A DNA stretch of 64,000 bases, taken from assembly GCA_026874595.1 (NCBI GenBank), contig CM049318.1:5659741-5723740 (forward strand), in the 5' to 3' direction. The translations under genes and the position numbers were made by a program. The notes below the pieces were generated by a model, which ran no database searches, was not told the DNA's origin, and was given only the letters and a program-made list of their open reading frames with translations. This document shows, in pieces, positions 27,677 through 43,200 of this stretch. Origin of the DNA: Sipunculus nudus. Taxonomy: Eukaryota; Annelida; Sipuncula; Golfingiida; Sipunculidae. Position 1 is the stretch's first letter. Every line of letters starts with the position of its first letter.

Positions 27677-30600
27677 TTGATATCGTCTTCGGGCATATGA
27701 CTTGGCCGTGCAGGTAAGAAATAAAAAAAAACAGAAGGTTTAAGGATCACAGCACATCCTTCTTACCTTATGGTTGCCGTCATTAACATCCAACAGACAC
27801 GCCACCAGCAGACCATGCAAATATCCTGTATAAATTAATGTATAATATATACCGGGGATTTTGTTCACATCAGGGCTTGACAAGTTAGGGCTGGAGCACG
27901 GGAAGAGGTACACCATCACTGTCATGGCAACCAATATGGCGGGACGCTCATCACCTGGCAACGCTGCAGAAGTAGTCATAGACGACACCCCACCTCAGGT
28001 TACTGATTATCTCCTTGCACTGGTAGCAAAAATATCAAGGCTTAAATCAAAACAGGACTGAGTCGGTAGTCATTTATTACTGAAATTAAGAAAAAAAATA
28101 TGAGAACTAGCAAACTACAAATATAAAATAATCTGACAAAATTGTACACGTTCCAAATGCGAATTTATCACAAAAATATGATTTGATGATAATCTATAAT
28201 TTAAGTATAGGAATGATTAATAGAAATGGTTAAGTCGTTTTGTTTTTATGGTTTAATATTGGAATAAAACATATAATGAACAGCATTTTTATTTGTTTTA
28301 ATTTTCAAACGAATACAGTCCTCGAATCAGCGCCATATTTTATATTTTGCTACAGGGAGGCATAGTCATCGAACTTCCATCTACATCAGACTGGAATTTT
28401 GGAAACGAATCCATACCTGAACCTTGTGAAGGACGCACAGGTATATATTACTGCTCAAATTGAATTTATGAATTTTAAATTATACACTTACTCGATGAGG
28501 TTCGCCATCCCATGATAGTTTAAATTATAACCTCGTGGTAGAGTCATACGTGTTACCGGTAGGATTATCACAATGTGTTTCTCATATCAACAGTATATTC
28601 CAATATGAATAGTGACAACGGTACATTACTAAAAAAAACACATGAATTAAATTTTAATGAAATGAAAAGTTTTTACCTTTATTACAGCAGGATAAAGAGA
28701 GGATATTTGCATAACTGCTTGTATATTTAATCGGTAATCGTTATTTGTATGATACAGCATGTCAAAAGCTTGATGTCGTGTGTCAGAGGTCGGTTACACA
28801 GATGTCTGCAGCTTTTGAACCGTTCCAGGATCCGGAATCCGGTATCATAGGGTAAGCAATACTGGTGTAAGCGTGAGTGTGTGTAAACAACATGTTTTTT
28901 ATATATATATTTTGGCCTAGAAGTAAGCAACATGTTAGGTTGAAGGTTATGAAATGTTTTGAAATTTAATCAAAAGAAACTTACACAAACTAATGATATA
29001 CTAAGCAAAATAAAGGTATACGCCTGGACAATTCCTTATTCCTTATAAATTCTTTATGGCCCTTCCTATACGGAGCGAACTGGCACAGATGATAAATCTG
29101 TCGTAAAAAAATTATTTAGTAGAAGAGGATAAGTGTTAGCAGAAATTTATCACCATTCAGAGTGAATTCTATTAAAAACAAGTAGCTTTTACTCTTTTAT
29201 ATTATTTTAATCGCAGGTACGAAATTAGTATTGGTAGCACACCGGGAGGAAGTCAGTTAAAGGAATTCACTGCGGTTCCTGAGGGAATGTACAACGTGAC
29301 CCTGACTGACCTTGATCTCTCAAGGACACGGCAGGCGTTTGTAACAATTAAAGGTTATAACGGGGCTGGTCAGTACAGCGCTGTGACCTCTAATGGAGTC
29401 TACATCAGCAGAATCAGCGCAGGGCTGGTCTCCATCGAAGAGTCCAATGTGATTGACGGGGATACACCAGGAAGGGACCAGTAAGTGTAGAGTTTATAGC
29501 TAAGTGAATAGAGAGAAAACACCATGTGATGATACCAGACATTTAATTTTTTAAGAGGGTGTGCTTATTGCTAGAGTCAAACGAGCATTTTCGGTTTGAG
29601 AATAAATTAAATTGTTGTATCATTTTGTAACAGACCGTTCTATTACCTGTCTCGTACATTGGTGTAAAGACCTTGATTAATTAAGGAAGTGAGAACTTTA
29701 GTCACCAGCCATCAGTTCCATCTCTCATTGCTCGAGGAGTGATCCATTTCAGCCATCTCTAAAGACCGGTGCCACTTTTTAATTTTTATACTACAGAATA
29801 CTGTGACTTTATTGAATGTAACGAAATGCACATCGGCTTTAATCTATAGAGATCAAGACATTCCTGTTAATCTCTCAACTAGAATTACTATTTAGGAAAT
29901 ACTGTTATATCATTGACGTTACTTTATAATCGATCCGTTTATAGAGATTACCAGAGCTTCAGTGACAGTCTGAGCGCCCAGTGGGACCTGAGGGGTGATC
30001 CCTGTCCAGTACGGCAGTTACAGTGGTCCATCAGACGGGTTGGAGGTCACGTGGTACTACCCTACACTGACCTACCTGTAGGTAAGGTTTCTCTTTGGAT
30101 GTAAGAAGTGTGACTTCACTAAGCTAATGTATGTTCTCTTGCCAACATATGGTGCCATTAGCTGTTGTGACGCTTGAGAATATTGATTCAGGTAAAGGTC
30201 ACTCAAAGGCTATAATATCATTATTATTACATATACTACATGCATTATGACATACATTACAAAGGCTAAAATGTCATTATCGTTACATTAAAATGAACAG
30301 CTGATTGCGATGTGCCACGAATCCCGGAAAGAAAGGTCAAATATCAGTTCTCGAAAGCGCAATACATACTGGTTGTGGATGAAAATTTTGCAAATGAACA
30401 GGAAAATAATGTATCTAGACATAAGATGGGGTCTCACGAACTATGTGATTAAATGGTTGGTAAATGTATGAGGTTATACAGTGTTTTCCTTCATCTGGAT
30501 TTATTTTATTTTGCTTATTTTACCATGTTAAGTATGAATGACAAGGTTAACACGAATAAAATTAGCAATGAGATTTACACTGATTTAACTAATTATTTAC

Positions 30601-33600
30601 CACACACAGATCCTTAACAATAAAAGGGATCATAAACATTTCATTACTGTACCATCACAAAATACAAAATGCAAATGATTCTATGATTGAAATATCGATT
30701 TGGTGTTTTTAGACACGAGGAAAGGTACTATTGATGAACTTCAGTTGGTTGATGGGGAAACGTTTTTTACCATTGTTCGTGTTACCAACCTGCTGGGCCA
30801 TACGTACGGGCTACAGTCCGACGGAATCACGGTACAGGTGGAGCCACTCATGCCAGGCGTTGTGCGTGACGGGCCCATCTTTGGTTTCAGCATCACCTCT
30901 CAACCTTCACTGACGGTTTTATCTGCTAACTGGGATGGATTTGGGTCAGATACAGGGGGTCCCAGACCGATTCCACCACCAGGTAAAAGAACCAGATTCA
31001 TATAGACTGAAAATCATGGTTTAATATACGCAGAAGGAAACCGTAGATACGAAAGCATGAATATTTTTGCGAGATGCCCGTGTCCCTATGGGCCCAATAT
31101 GAAACGTTCCATAAATATGTTCATTTAGTTTAATTATTGATATGTAATTATCTATTAAACGTGCAGTGGTTACCAAAACGAAGCATGGTAAATATTCCTG
31201 CCTGAACTAGTTTCGTGATATCAAGAGTTTATGAAAGAAATAATTATCCACATGAAAGCCCCATATAAACTCAAGCATATAATGTATTCATAATCTGAAC
31301 ATTTCCAATTTACCTTTAATAAAGCAATGTATGGCAACATTTTTAACCAGACACCTTTATGGGAAGAAAAACCAAAATTGATTCTGATATCATTTTATAT
31401 GATCAAGTAAACACAGAATGTTATGGAAAAATCATCATATTTTAAATTTTCCAGATGACATGGAAGCGGAAACTGGTAATCATCAAGACATCGAACATTA
31501 TGAGATTGCCGCCGGAAATGACCGCCGCTATCCCGGAACCAGAGAAAATGTCCATCCTTTCGTAAACGTAGGCCTGAACAAAACGTGGACTTTCGAGAAC
31601 CTTAAACTACAGCCAAAATCTACCACGTACTACATGACGGTACGCGCGTACAGCGTGTCTACAGCCATGGCGGAGATTACTTCCAACGGCATCCGTGTCG
31701 GTGTTGGAGACAGTGTCATAACCATGGGAGAAGTCAACGTCAAACCGTAAGGAAACACCCCATATATTTGAAAACTGAAAACATCTGATTTCTGAAGTAT
31801 GACAATAATAATATTTTTGTATAATATGCAGATGTATTCAGAAATAACTTCATGTGGCAGGTACATATCCTCGGAGACGGAAGTGGAGATCACGTGGAAG
31901 AATTTCCGGTTTATCTACCCAACGATGTTTTACCGCTGGGGCATTGGTACTTACAACCCAGACATATATAATATCAGCTGTAAAGAACTGGTAAAGATAT
32001 TTTAAAACATTCTTCTCTCTTTCCGGCTGTTTGCTTATTTTTCTTCGTAAAAATGCTTTATAAAGATGTTGATAAACTTCACCGAAATCGGGGTAAATAT
32101 CGGAATTTAAGCCAATGTAGTGCTGGTTAAATTTTGTCAGTTTTATATTTGACAGTCATATTTTATTTTCTTTTGGCGCATTGTCCGGGTAAGTAACTGC
32201 ACTTCTGCAGTCTTGTGGAAAGATTTTGTCTTCACAAAAAAAAAATTATTAATATTTCACAGGTAACCATAATATAAATGATGGAGGGTGGGGCAGATGA
32301 TTGATGACATAGTGACGTATACACCTGTGTATATGTTTGTATCCCAGAAGTCAAAATTAAGTTAATTTCCTTTCAGTTGTCAGCTGGAGTCACAGGAAAC
32401 CACAGCCAGCTATATGACGTACATGAACTAACTACAACAGTAGGTAACACTTACATTAAGGTCACCGGACTGTCCATGTCTCACAACAAACGGTACCACG
32501 TGGCCGTGCTGGCCGTGGACCAGAGCGGTGAGTGTATGATGTCCGCCACCGACTTCCTCGTCGACGTAACGCCGCCTGTCACCGGCACGCTATCCGTGGG
32601 GCACGACTTCGGAAATGTAAGATGCCTACTATTGATAGTGTCTTCGTATTGATTTAAAAACACTCTCTTAATTAAAAAAAAATTCCCTTGAGATTTTCCG
32701 GTTATTTGATCTCTGCTGGCGGATTTTGTTTAGGTTTCATAAAAGGTAGATCAAGTACAACGACATTTCTCTGATTTCTGCAGAATATCAAATTTCAAGC
32801 AATATGATCCTTGAATTTTGTAATAAGCAGTTGACATACGGAATAATTAAGATGAATCAGGCTCTTGTTTGAAATAATGATTCATAAAAACATCACGTCT
32901 CTCTGGATTCTGTTTGAATGAAACCTTTTATTGCTTTATTTTAGTCTGTTGTATTTGTACCAAACCCATCAACCGTAATGATAACATGGTCTGGATATCA
33001 CGACCCGGAGAGTGACGTCAGCAAATATGAAGTAGCCCTTGTAAACGGCAGTGGTTGTTCTCCGCCTGATCCAAATGCTGAGGAAATCACATATACCACT
33101 GTAAATAAGAACATTACAAGCCTCAGAGCTATGGACTTTGAGCTTATGGTAACTGCTAGATTTTTCGACAGCCTTTGTCAACCTGTACAAATTCTTCCAT
33201 AAACTTTATGATAATATGAAGAGAACAAGTGTCCATTATAATTTTGTGACGGTGTTTATTTTGTGGTAAAGGTAAACATTACCAATATATAATTCAATGG
33301 ACACCCACCACCACTGACAACCACGAAATTAAACGGAGGTTATAATTTCACTACTGTCTCTCTGTCTCTCTGCCTGACTGACTACCTGTCTGCTTTGTGG
33401 TTTAACCATGTGCAAAGTATCTTAAACCTTCATAACAGTTTCTAATGAAACTCATAAGATGTCGTAGGTCATTGATATCTATTGTCTTCATGGCTTGTAA
33501 GTGTGAATAAGCACATTTTTATTCGCTGTGGCGAATTGTAGCATGTTTTGGGTTCAATATATATTATTTATACATTCTGAAGCCTAAGACTCCATACTTT

Positions 33601-34187
33601 GTAATCCTGAGAACGACAAATGGAGCTGAAACCAGCATTACGACAATCAGCAAACCAGTGCTGTTGGACCCCACCCCGCCTGCACCAGGAACTGTGATCG
33701 ACGGCTCAGATATCATGTATGACCGCAAGTTCCAAAACTCCTTAACCGATGTTAAAGGTGGGCTATTTCTTAATCATCTATATGGCTTTGACTAAATTAG
33801 CTGCATGCGTAAATCCATGACAGGAGAAAATTAGATACATCGCATTTTCAGAATTTTTATCATTCCGTGTTTCAACAGTGTAAACATATAATAGGAGCAA
33901 TTTGCATATATAATTCTTCCAGAAATTTGGCCAGATAAAGTGCAAGGCCAGACATTTGCGATCTTGCAACCCAATATTTATGTATAGAAAATGAGCTGTA
34001 AAAATCCCTAAAGTTATATGTTATATTAATTAATATTATTTATCTACGGGTATCTTTTAAATACTATACGTCCAAATTACTTGTATATAAAAAAACCTGA
34101 AAGTGATTTGACTATATTTAACCTTACATACTCAACGATTCTTTCAGAGAAGTGACGGAATTTTAAAAATAATAATAATAGAGATGA

Positions 34188-34230
<43 letters not shown>

Positions 34231-37200
34231 ATTACAAATTACCGAATATTTGGGCCATGGAGGGTGCCTCGTGTTAGTTTCTATGAAGTTTTGCACAATC
34301 CATGTAAAATAAAGTTTAAAAAAGGTACTTGAAAAATAAATTTATATTAAAATAATATCAAGGATGTCAGTCGTATTTAACTATACCATCCGAACATTTT
34401 TGGCTTATAATTATTGTAAACCTATTTCAAAGAGAGCATGCATGTAAGACGACCGTTATATTCTCAGGGTTTATAATTATATTCCAGGTAGTCTCCTGTA
34501 CCTTCCCTCTCCCACCGCCGATGCTTGTCCCTACAGGAGGTACAGCATGGCGGGCCCAGACCGTGCGTGGAGAGGTGTACAGACCAAGAGCATGAATGGA
34601 ATGATCGACCGCAACGTCACGTTCCAGCACAGAAGAGTAACTAACTCGTCCACTTATTTACTCACTAAGTCTATCATTCAAATTGTTCAGATCATAATAA
34701 CCAAAATAATTTCATCTTGTTATCTTGTTGGGGTTTGTGGTAACAGTTTTACATAAAAAAATAAGAACGCACTTTGGTGAAATGGTGTTTAGGGTTGGAG
34801 TATCACACAAGGGATAATTCAGTAATATATAAAAATTATAAATAAAATAATTCAGTAATCTATTTCAATTAAAAGAAATCTATTCCACGGTGAGAAAGGG
34901 TAATGTATTTGTCCTGGCGGAAGGGGGGGGGGGGAAGGTGGTCAGAGCCATTTGTTGTTACTATGGCCCGTGTTTCTTCAACAGTTCGCCTGTGAACTGT
35001 GTAAATATCAGTAAAACTGTAGATCACATTTAATTGTGATCAGATTCCTGGTGGAGGAATCTACGTAGGTTCATACAACATTTATAGATTAGTTGTTTAG
35101 CAACAACAAACTAAAGGATAAATGGATCCCTTATGGAGCGTAAAACTAGAAACATCGAAATGGTGCCGCGGAAGCGAATAAGAATATGAATTTAGAGGCT
35201 AGATTACCCTGTTTTTTTTATTTTTGCTATACCCCTGGTCTTTGTTGTCGAGTTTAAACTGGCAAGCTTATGTTTCCCCGCCATATTGACATGCATGGTG
35301 TTTGGATAATGAGCAGTTAAAGATTAAACTCGAGTTTCGTCCAGGCTGACTTACGTCTCGCACTGAAAACATGATGGCTCCACACACCTGTATGATCATA
35401 AATGTAGCTTCCTTTTCCCCCTGCCTGATGTTACTGACCTGTTCTTCAGTACATGGCTGGATAAGGACAATGGACAGCCGTCGAGGACATTCGTGTCAGC
35501 CTGACCATTCTCGTCTATCTTTTCTAGGTGAAGTATAGCAACGACTCGGGCGTCTCCCTGGAGCTGAGACGTGACGTATCATCACCGAGCATGCTGTCAT
35601 CATCTCTCTACACTGCGGCTCACGTTGGTACAGGTGGAAGATTTCAGGTAATAGGAGAATAATCGTGTTTCTGAATGTATTTTTTGTGGTGTTATTCAGT
35701 CAGATTGTAAATGTAAGGGTCGGGATTGTAAGACAATTAAATTAACACATTTGCTAATAAACCGAATTTAGACCTACATGGACAAACATGTTTGTTTTAA
35801 TATTATTAAACGGAACCACCACACTTTTTCATCATGATAGTTGACCAAAGTATACAAGTGCTATCATTTTAAATCGCTTTGATTTTATTTGTGAAAATGT
35901 AGGCCTATTAACAAGCAAGTACTCATATGTTCAGCATTTGATTTTTTTTTTATTTTTAACATATGTTTCAGAATTAAATACATGTATCAGTAACAAATGT
36001 CAGATATATATGTACAAATAAAACTTTAGGGTTTAGCCCATGTTGTCATCATATCGAAATAAATATACAAGAAAGATTAACTCTAATACCCTAAATTGGT
36101 AAAACGTCTCTCATCAATTAAAGTATATTGAGCCCCGCTCGACGACACCTCGCTGTAAGTATACTACAATTTGTTCCAACGGAGTATTATACGATGTCGT
36201 AAATTTCAGCACAAACATTTACTGGCATAACCGCGCCTAGAGAGTTATTTTCTGTGATTAGTTTCATCAATATAATTAATTTCAGTTTGAGCTTCAAGCG
36301 GCTGAAGGAGTCCTCCGCGCAGTGACGTCAGTATGCTTCCGGGATGGGCCAGAGGGGGAGGTCTGGGACTACATGGGAAACGCCAGCACGCCAGAAGCTG
36401 CCAGGAGAGATGATTCTGGTACTGTCATTCCTGATGGCATCTCGGGTGATACAGCAACTAAACCAGACTTCACGTGGAGTATGCTGCGGGGATTTGGTGT
36501 TCAATTAAAGCCAAGTGAGTCTTCTTCCTTTTTTTTCTTTTGTTAAAACGAATTGTTCTCTAATTTGGCCTTTTTTCTCCATTCATTTTATTTTGTTTTC
36601 ATTACAATAGAGCATCTGTTTAAAATTCTGTTTACAGAAGGGTCCAGTAGAGAAATTACAGTTAAACTAGACCATTCAACTACATAAAACAGCAACCAAT
36701 CAAATTGTATAAAGCGAAAGTGTAGTGACTCGTTTAAATTCTGGGAAAAAGTGCGAATATTAGTGTACAGGTTGTGTACATACATGAAGACGGAGGTGCT
36801 TTATATATGTACGACGTTTGATTAAAAACAGAGAAATAAAAATCTGTTGTTTATATAGTATTATTTAATAGTATTACTGAAGTGTAAATGAGTCATTTAG
36901 TTCTAAGACTATGTTAAAAAGCCTCCTCCCGTCTAACAGAGGTTGCTTAGCTTATATTCATATTTGGGTAAAATGTTTTGGAAATGTTTGTTCTAGATCT
37001 GGAATATGGCTGATTTTCAAACGATGAAATTTGGGCACAATTTAATTTGTCACAAATTTGTACCTGATATTTTTTACCTTGGCTTTATTCCCAATCTTAT
37101 ATACTCAAACCGATTAAAAAAAAGCCCAGTTTCTCTTTATGCTGGATTTGCTGTGATACTTTCATGTTATAGATGCCACGACAGAAGAAAGAAGTCAGCT

Positions 37201-40200
37201 TATAGTATGGGCTAACAGCGGGAACAGTACTGTGACTACCTCCACTGTCGACCTGGATTTTGACCCAGCAGACAAGGTTTACAGATACGAGCTTGTGATC
37301 AACGAAAACATGCCGAACCCTATACAGGTATGTGCAGATATTCATCATTATAGTTTGTCGTTTTCTTTTTGAGAAATAACATTGCCAGAATAATTTATTT
37401 TATATTATCTTCTAGAAGTTGACCTTTTTCGTATGGACCCCAGAATATAGATTTGTTTTTGTGTTGCATTGTTTCTATTTGTTTTCATTTTTTTTGTAAT
37501 TTTTTTAAAGATCAAACACTTGGAAAAGCACATATTGAAATGTTAGCACTTATCCTCAATCTATACAATTATCTCCTGTTGCCCCTCTCATCAAATAATA
37601 AAGCAATTTCTTTCACTGACATTCTGAACAAGTTTAATGACCAAATGTTTTTACAATATATTTGTATGTTAAATCGAAATTTTGATAGTTGAGCACATTC
37701 CCTAAAAAGAACCACCCATTTTATATTCGTAAAACGAGCACTCCTTTCTCCTTATTTTCTATTTATATTATATATATTCATACTTCCACCCGTCCGTTGA
37801 TTTCGTTGTGCCATGATATCTTATCCGGAATATGATTAATTTAATGAAACTGAAACTCTACAGAAATATTTTCCAATATATCTCGGCTGAGTTCGATTCT
37901 CGGCAAATCAACGCATATATATGAAGTCCGATATCACCAGATTTGGTCGTGCCGAGATAGTATATCGATCGATTTTTATGTAACTCGCTATAAATATTTA
38001 CCAATTAAGCTTCTTTGAATTCATACTCGGCATAATGTTTACATATTTTATGATGTCAGAGGTCACAGAACACATGACGGACGTATTGTATAATCTTGTG
38101 GTTCTCTTGTTAATACTAAACTTCAGGTTTCTCATGTGGCCATGATGAACATATATATTTCAGGACGACTACTCCATAACAGTACGTATAGACGGCCGTG
38201 TGCGGGCTCTGCTGACTGGTCTGCCCACCCTGTCTGATGACGCCCTCTTCCAGGTACAGGTATGGAATGATAACGCCTTTCTGACGCCACTCGATGACGC
38301 CTTCAATGCCCCGAGGACATCAGCGATGCTTAAAAATGTTGAGTGAGTAGCATATATATATACCATAAACTCCCGGAAATACGACTACCCTTCCTTCTCA
38401 GACCAAGAGGGAGAGCTGTGTTACATATATTTCCATCAGATGGTAATCTATGTGCTTTGATAGACAACAATAGGCATACTCATATTCTCCCAAAATCACT
38501 TCCCTATCACAAACAAATGCATTAATCATATATTTCCTTGACTTGGAAAGCTGACATATTCCTAAGGCGGACACCACATTATTGATGAGCCACTTTGTTT
38601 ATTCCAGAGAGAAGTTCAATTTTCGGAATCAACAATACTTATTGTGACAGGAAAATTAGTCCCACATAACGGGAATATGAATGTTATGCTCGTACTTTAT
38701 TTCTAAATTATAGTTACAACAAATCTGTGGTAAAAAAAACCAAATGATTCGTGTTTTCTTCAAGAATTACAACGAAAATACAATTTGAAATCTATAGATG
38801 TAGGTTCGATCACACATCCTGTGTATCTAAGTTATTTCTCCTTGCCACAAAACTTTTTGGATGAATTCATAGATAATTACAAACACTTTATGAATGCCAA
38901 CAATTTTGAATAATATCATTCAGAATGCCGCCTTATTCGGACGAACCATGTCGCTACGCAGAATCATTCCGTGGTGGACAGAGTCCCGTAGAAGCGGTGT
39001 ACGCTGGTATCGGTACCACGCCATTAGGCACGGACCAAGAACCGTTCAGAAAGGTCAAGTCTAAAGACCTAATTCTAACTGTTCGTTTGAATAATAATAT
39101 GTATATTTTTCTCTTTTTTTTTGGAATATCATGTTTGTCATACGGTAGAACCTCGAATATCTGAATAGTTTGGGGGACAAAATTTGTTCGGATATTTGAA
39201 GTAAAGGATATGCGAGGTACACCATTGTTTTCGATCAATTTAATATTGCTACAGGTTCACGTGTTCATGCTAATGCTGTCTAATTCAGATCCTGCCAGTT
39301 ACGATATCTCATCAGAACATTTGGTCTAAATTTTAATTTAATATAAAAAAGCGAACTATTTACAATTATTGTCATCCTCAGAATTACATTGGGTAATTTG
39401 GATAAATATAATTTTCAAATGTCGTATTATTACTTTTCGGCAAATATAGGTAAATGTCGGCTCCTCATTTTAATTTCAGAAAAACAAGAATTTCGGAAAA
39501 CAGGAATACGAAAATTCGTGATTTTACTGTTTTTAGAAGCCTACATGAGTTTTGACAATGAGTTTTTTTTTAATCCTTCGTGGATTAAATATGCTGTGGA
39601 ATTGTGGATTTTATAAATTGAATAGAATATACGAAGGGAGAAAAGAAACCACATAACAGTTTGTTTCTTTTATTTCTGGTAAATAATCTGATGTCCATCT
39701 TTGCCTGGTTTTCTTTGGGTAGATAATTTAAGCTTAACCAATAAATTTTTCACAATATGATACGTTGTGCCTTTTCCTCTTAAAATACCATTTTTAATTG
39801 ATTGTAATCGTTTTACATGCAAAGAGTGATTTCCAGATCGTGATATGTAAATAAATAGAACATTTTGGAAATAAGAGCATCACGTTGTTGGTTCAGGTCT
39901 ATTTCCCGTGTCTCCCATGTGGGCAACCCTGCATGGAGTGTAACCGAGACTGTATAGATTCCTCGATAAGAAACATCGGTATACATCTAACCGGCCTCAG
40001 TTTGCCAGAACCGGAACCCATCTCCAACTCAACAGGCAACTCGACAAGTCTACAGGTGTATTACCTCACGGTCAAAATGGTGACCGGTACGTATCTAGTC
40101 TGACACCTGAGAATGGAAGAAATGAACAATTATTAAAGTAAATGAGGTATCGATGAAATACGGACAATGTAAACAAAACGAAATAAGTGAACGATGTTTC

Positions 40201-43200
40201 ATATTCACTTCTTGTATCAGGTTTACGGTTTTGTAATATTTGTAAAAAGTTGGATTCTGTGATATATGCGACATTTGATATATAGGGGTTATGTTTATGT
40301 GAGACCGAAATCGTATCTTTTTTATTTATTTTAGTCTGCGCATGGTTCGTTATATTACACACACAGTATCTAAAAATATATCTTAGTGTCGACAAATAGA
40401 GAAGTTTCCGCTTTGGTCCTTTGATGGTTTAATATAGGATCTCTGTATTTAATATCACCATTGAAACTGGACAATGGGCATATTACAGGTTCTGGTCAAG
40501 AAACGATTGCCTCATCAAATGGGTTCTATATTGACATAACCCCACCGGAAGTGACCACAATGGTGCACACAGATGTCCTGTGGTCCCCTCAGCAGCCGGT
40601 GACCCATCAAGGCAGTAACGATACCATCATGGTTGTCTGGATGGCGGAAGACAAAGAGAGCGAAGTAGAAACTTCCTGCCAGATTGTGACATAACTTTCA
40701 TTGTTTATACTAAAGTTGTCTTTTTTTATGTCATATATGAAAGATGGGTCCATGAGCTGTGGTTGGCATTGAAGCAAAATATATTTATATGAAAAAAAAT
40801 CACATCCTTTATAGTCAGAACTTAAAATCGGAAATATTTAAAGTTATTTTTTTATTATCTTTAAATCACTTATCGCCGTTTATTTACAGTCATACACTTT
40901 TATAAGTCCCCAAAGTGGTATCGGAACTATTTAAACCACTCCGTGTCAAGTTTAGAGTAACAACCTGATAAAATACTTGTGTTTTTTGTTTCAAACTTCT
41001 GATTGAAGGACAAAATTATTCTTTTTTTCATGCGGAAATACAAAATAAAAATTCTTTTGTTCTTTGAAAATCTGCCATACCTGATTTTCAGATAACAGAA
41101 TATCAATGGGCAATTGGTACTCAGCCGGGGACAGAAGATATTCAGAATTACACCAGCGTGGGTACTAATACTGTAGGTTATAATGCTGAGCTTGGTGGGA
41201 TACTCCAAGACAACAACACCTACTACGTCACACTGAAAGTGGTTAACCAGGCCGGGCTGGTCTCAACAGTCGTCTCAGACGGTAAACTCTGATTTAGTCT
41301 CTTGTCATACTCACACACACCGGGCGCATGATCTTCACGAATTTTATAATACAATACAACAATATCCCGACTTTTCTAAAATATATCTTACAAAAAATAT
41401 TTTATGCAATTTTCACACTTCTGGGAGAATAATTACTTCATACAAGTGAAAGATAAAATATTCAAAATGACAATTATAGATATATATGTATATTTATATA
41501 TATTTATATATCATTCAACAAAGACTTCCAAGAGTGAGTGATATAGAAGGGTAGGCGTAATCGTTAATTTATTCAAAAGCTGTTCTTTATGTCATGTTTA
41601 TAACAGTTAAAATGAGTAATTTAAGGTCAAAAGATGAAATGAACATTACGAAATATGTTGACGTATAACTGAAATCGACAAGTTCAGATTATAAAGCCTT
41701 TAATTCTCAATAATAGCTTCACAGACGATGTACTATATAACTCCTGGTCTATCCCAGCTATACACCTTCTCCAAGCAGAAGTTCTTATAATATTTTACCT
41801 TGCCACTCTATATTAACTATGCTATACTAACAAAATCACGTCGCTTAAAGTAATACCTTACTTATTACGTGGCTAGGGGTGACGGTGCTACTCTCAGTTC
41901 CCGATGAGTCTAACACAAGAACTGGCGTGGTCGGCACCGAGCCTGTAAGTTTGCTACTAGAGACAAGAAAGTCGAGTTCGCAGAAAGTTCTAAGGACTTC
42001 AACTCAAGATGGTATAACTGTGAACTGGGCCCAGCCAACATCAGACGCCATTGACGCAATATGTGAGTTTGACTTAGATGATATATATTTGTCATAATAG
42101 AAAAGATATTCATATGATATATAAGCTAAGTTTCGATAAATGAAATAAAGAAAACTTACCCATTAATGGGTATGAACATATATTAAGTCAGGAGTTGCAA
42201 TTTCACTATAGATTGTAACGGAAATGGCAAAATGTCAGCAAAATGTTAGAAATAAAAAATAGTCATACATAGACCCTGTGCAGGATATTGAATTTTTCAT
42301 GAAAAAAAAACCAACAGGAGTGCGATCTGCAAATAGTATCTGTGAAGAAAAATCATATGTTTAAAGTAATCTTTAAGAAATTGAGAATTCACAGCTAAAG
42401 CTTTTTGTCCCTTCCAGTTTAATTAATATATTAAAATGGGCTTTATATTTTGTACATTATAATGTATGTTTATATGTTTGTAGTTTTTAGCCTCAGCTCA
42501 GATTCTCACCTAAAAGAAGACATATTCCCCCAGCGTCAGGTAGGTTATAACAACAGCGGGATACTGGAGGTCAGCGAGGATGGGTTCTTCTTGTATGGGC
42601 GGAGGATGGCCAACGTCTCGGACATACGTGACAACAGTCGGCCGTACCCCGGGCTGGACAATACAGAGTTCTTTATGGAACCTGGAAGGTTAGTGATAAT
42701 AATTTTATAATATTAGTTAGAATGTGAAAATATAATCCATTTGAGGCATCAGCCAATCGTTATTTCCACAATGGGCCCCTGTACATAAAGGTTACAGTTA
42801 CGTTTTTCTTAGTGAGTGACCACAATCGAAACCTTTTTGTCATGCATGCTATGTTAAAAAGTAAACTCAAAAGTAACTATCCCAAACTGACCGAAATAGA
42901 ATGCCCACTGCAAGAGGTGTAGTTATAAACATTAATATTTCATAACGCATTTTAAATAAATTGGATCTAACCGACTTAAACTAATTATGAACATATACAT
43001 TGTATTTAAACAGTGTTATTTAACTCTTTCTAATACTGACCTTTTCGTCATACACAGGACTATCTATATATGGTTAGAGGCCTGCACAAAAGCACACAAA
43101 TGTGGTTACCTGGACAACAAGATCGTCATGATATTACGTAAGCAGTCTTAGTCTTCATTCTGTCATCATAAATGTGAATCTCCTTTACAAAAAGAAGGCT

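Noticed and set aside
40665-40694. Extension of exon 56 through GTAGAAACTTCC
   Set aside because: The frame stops at TAA soon after, while ending at 40664 joins exon 57 in phase and rebuilds the conserved [14 protein letters not shown] module core.
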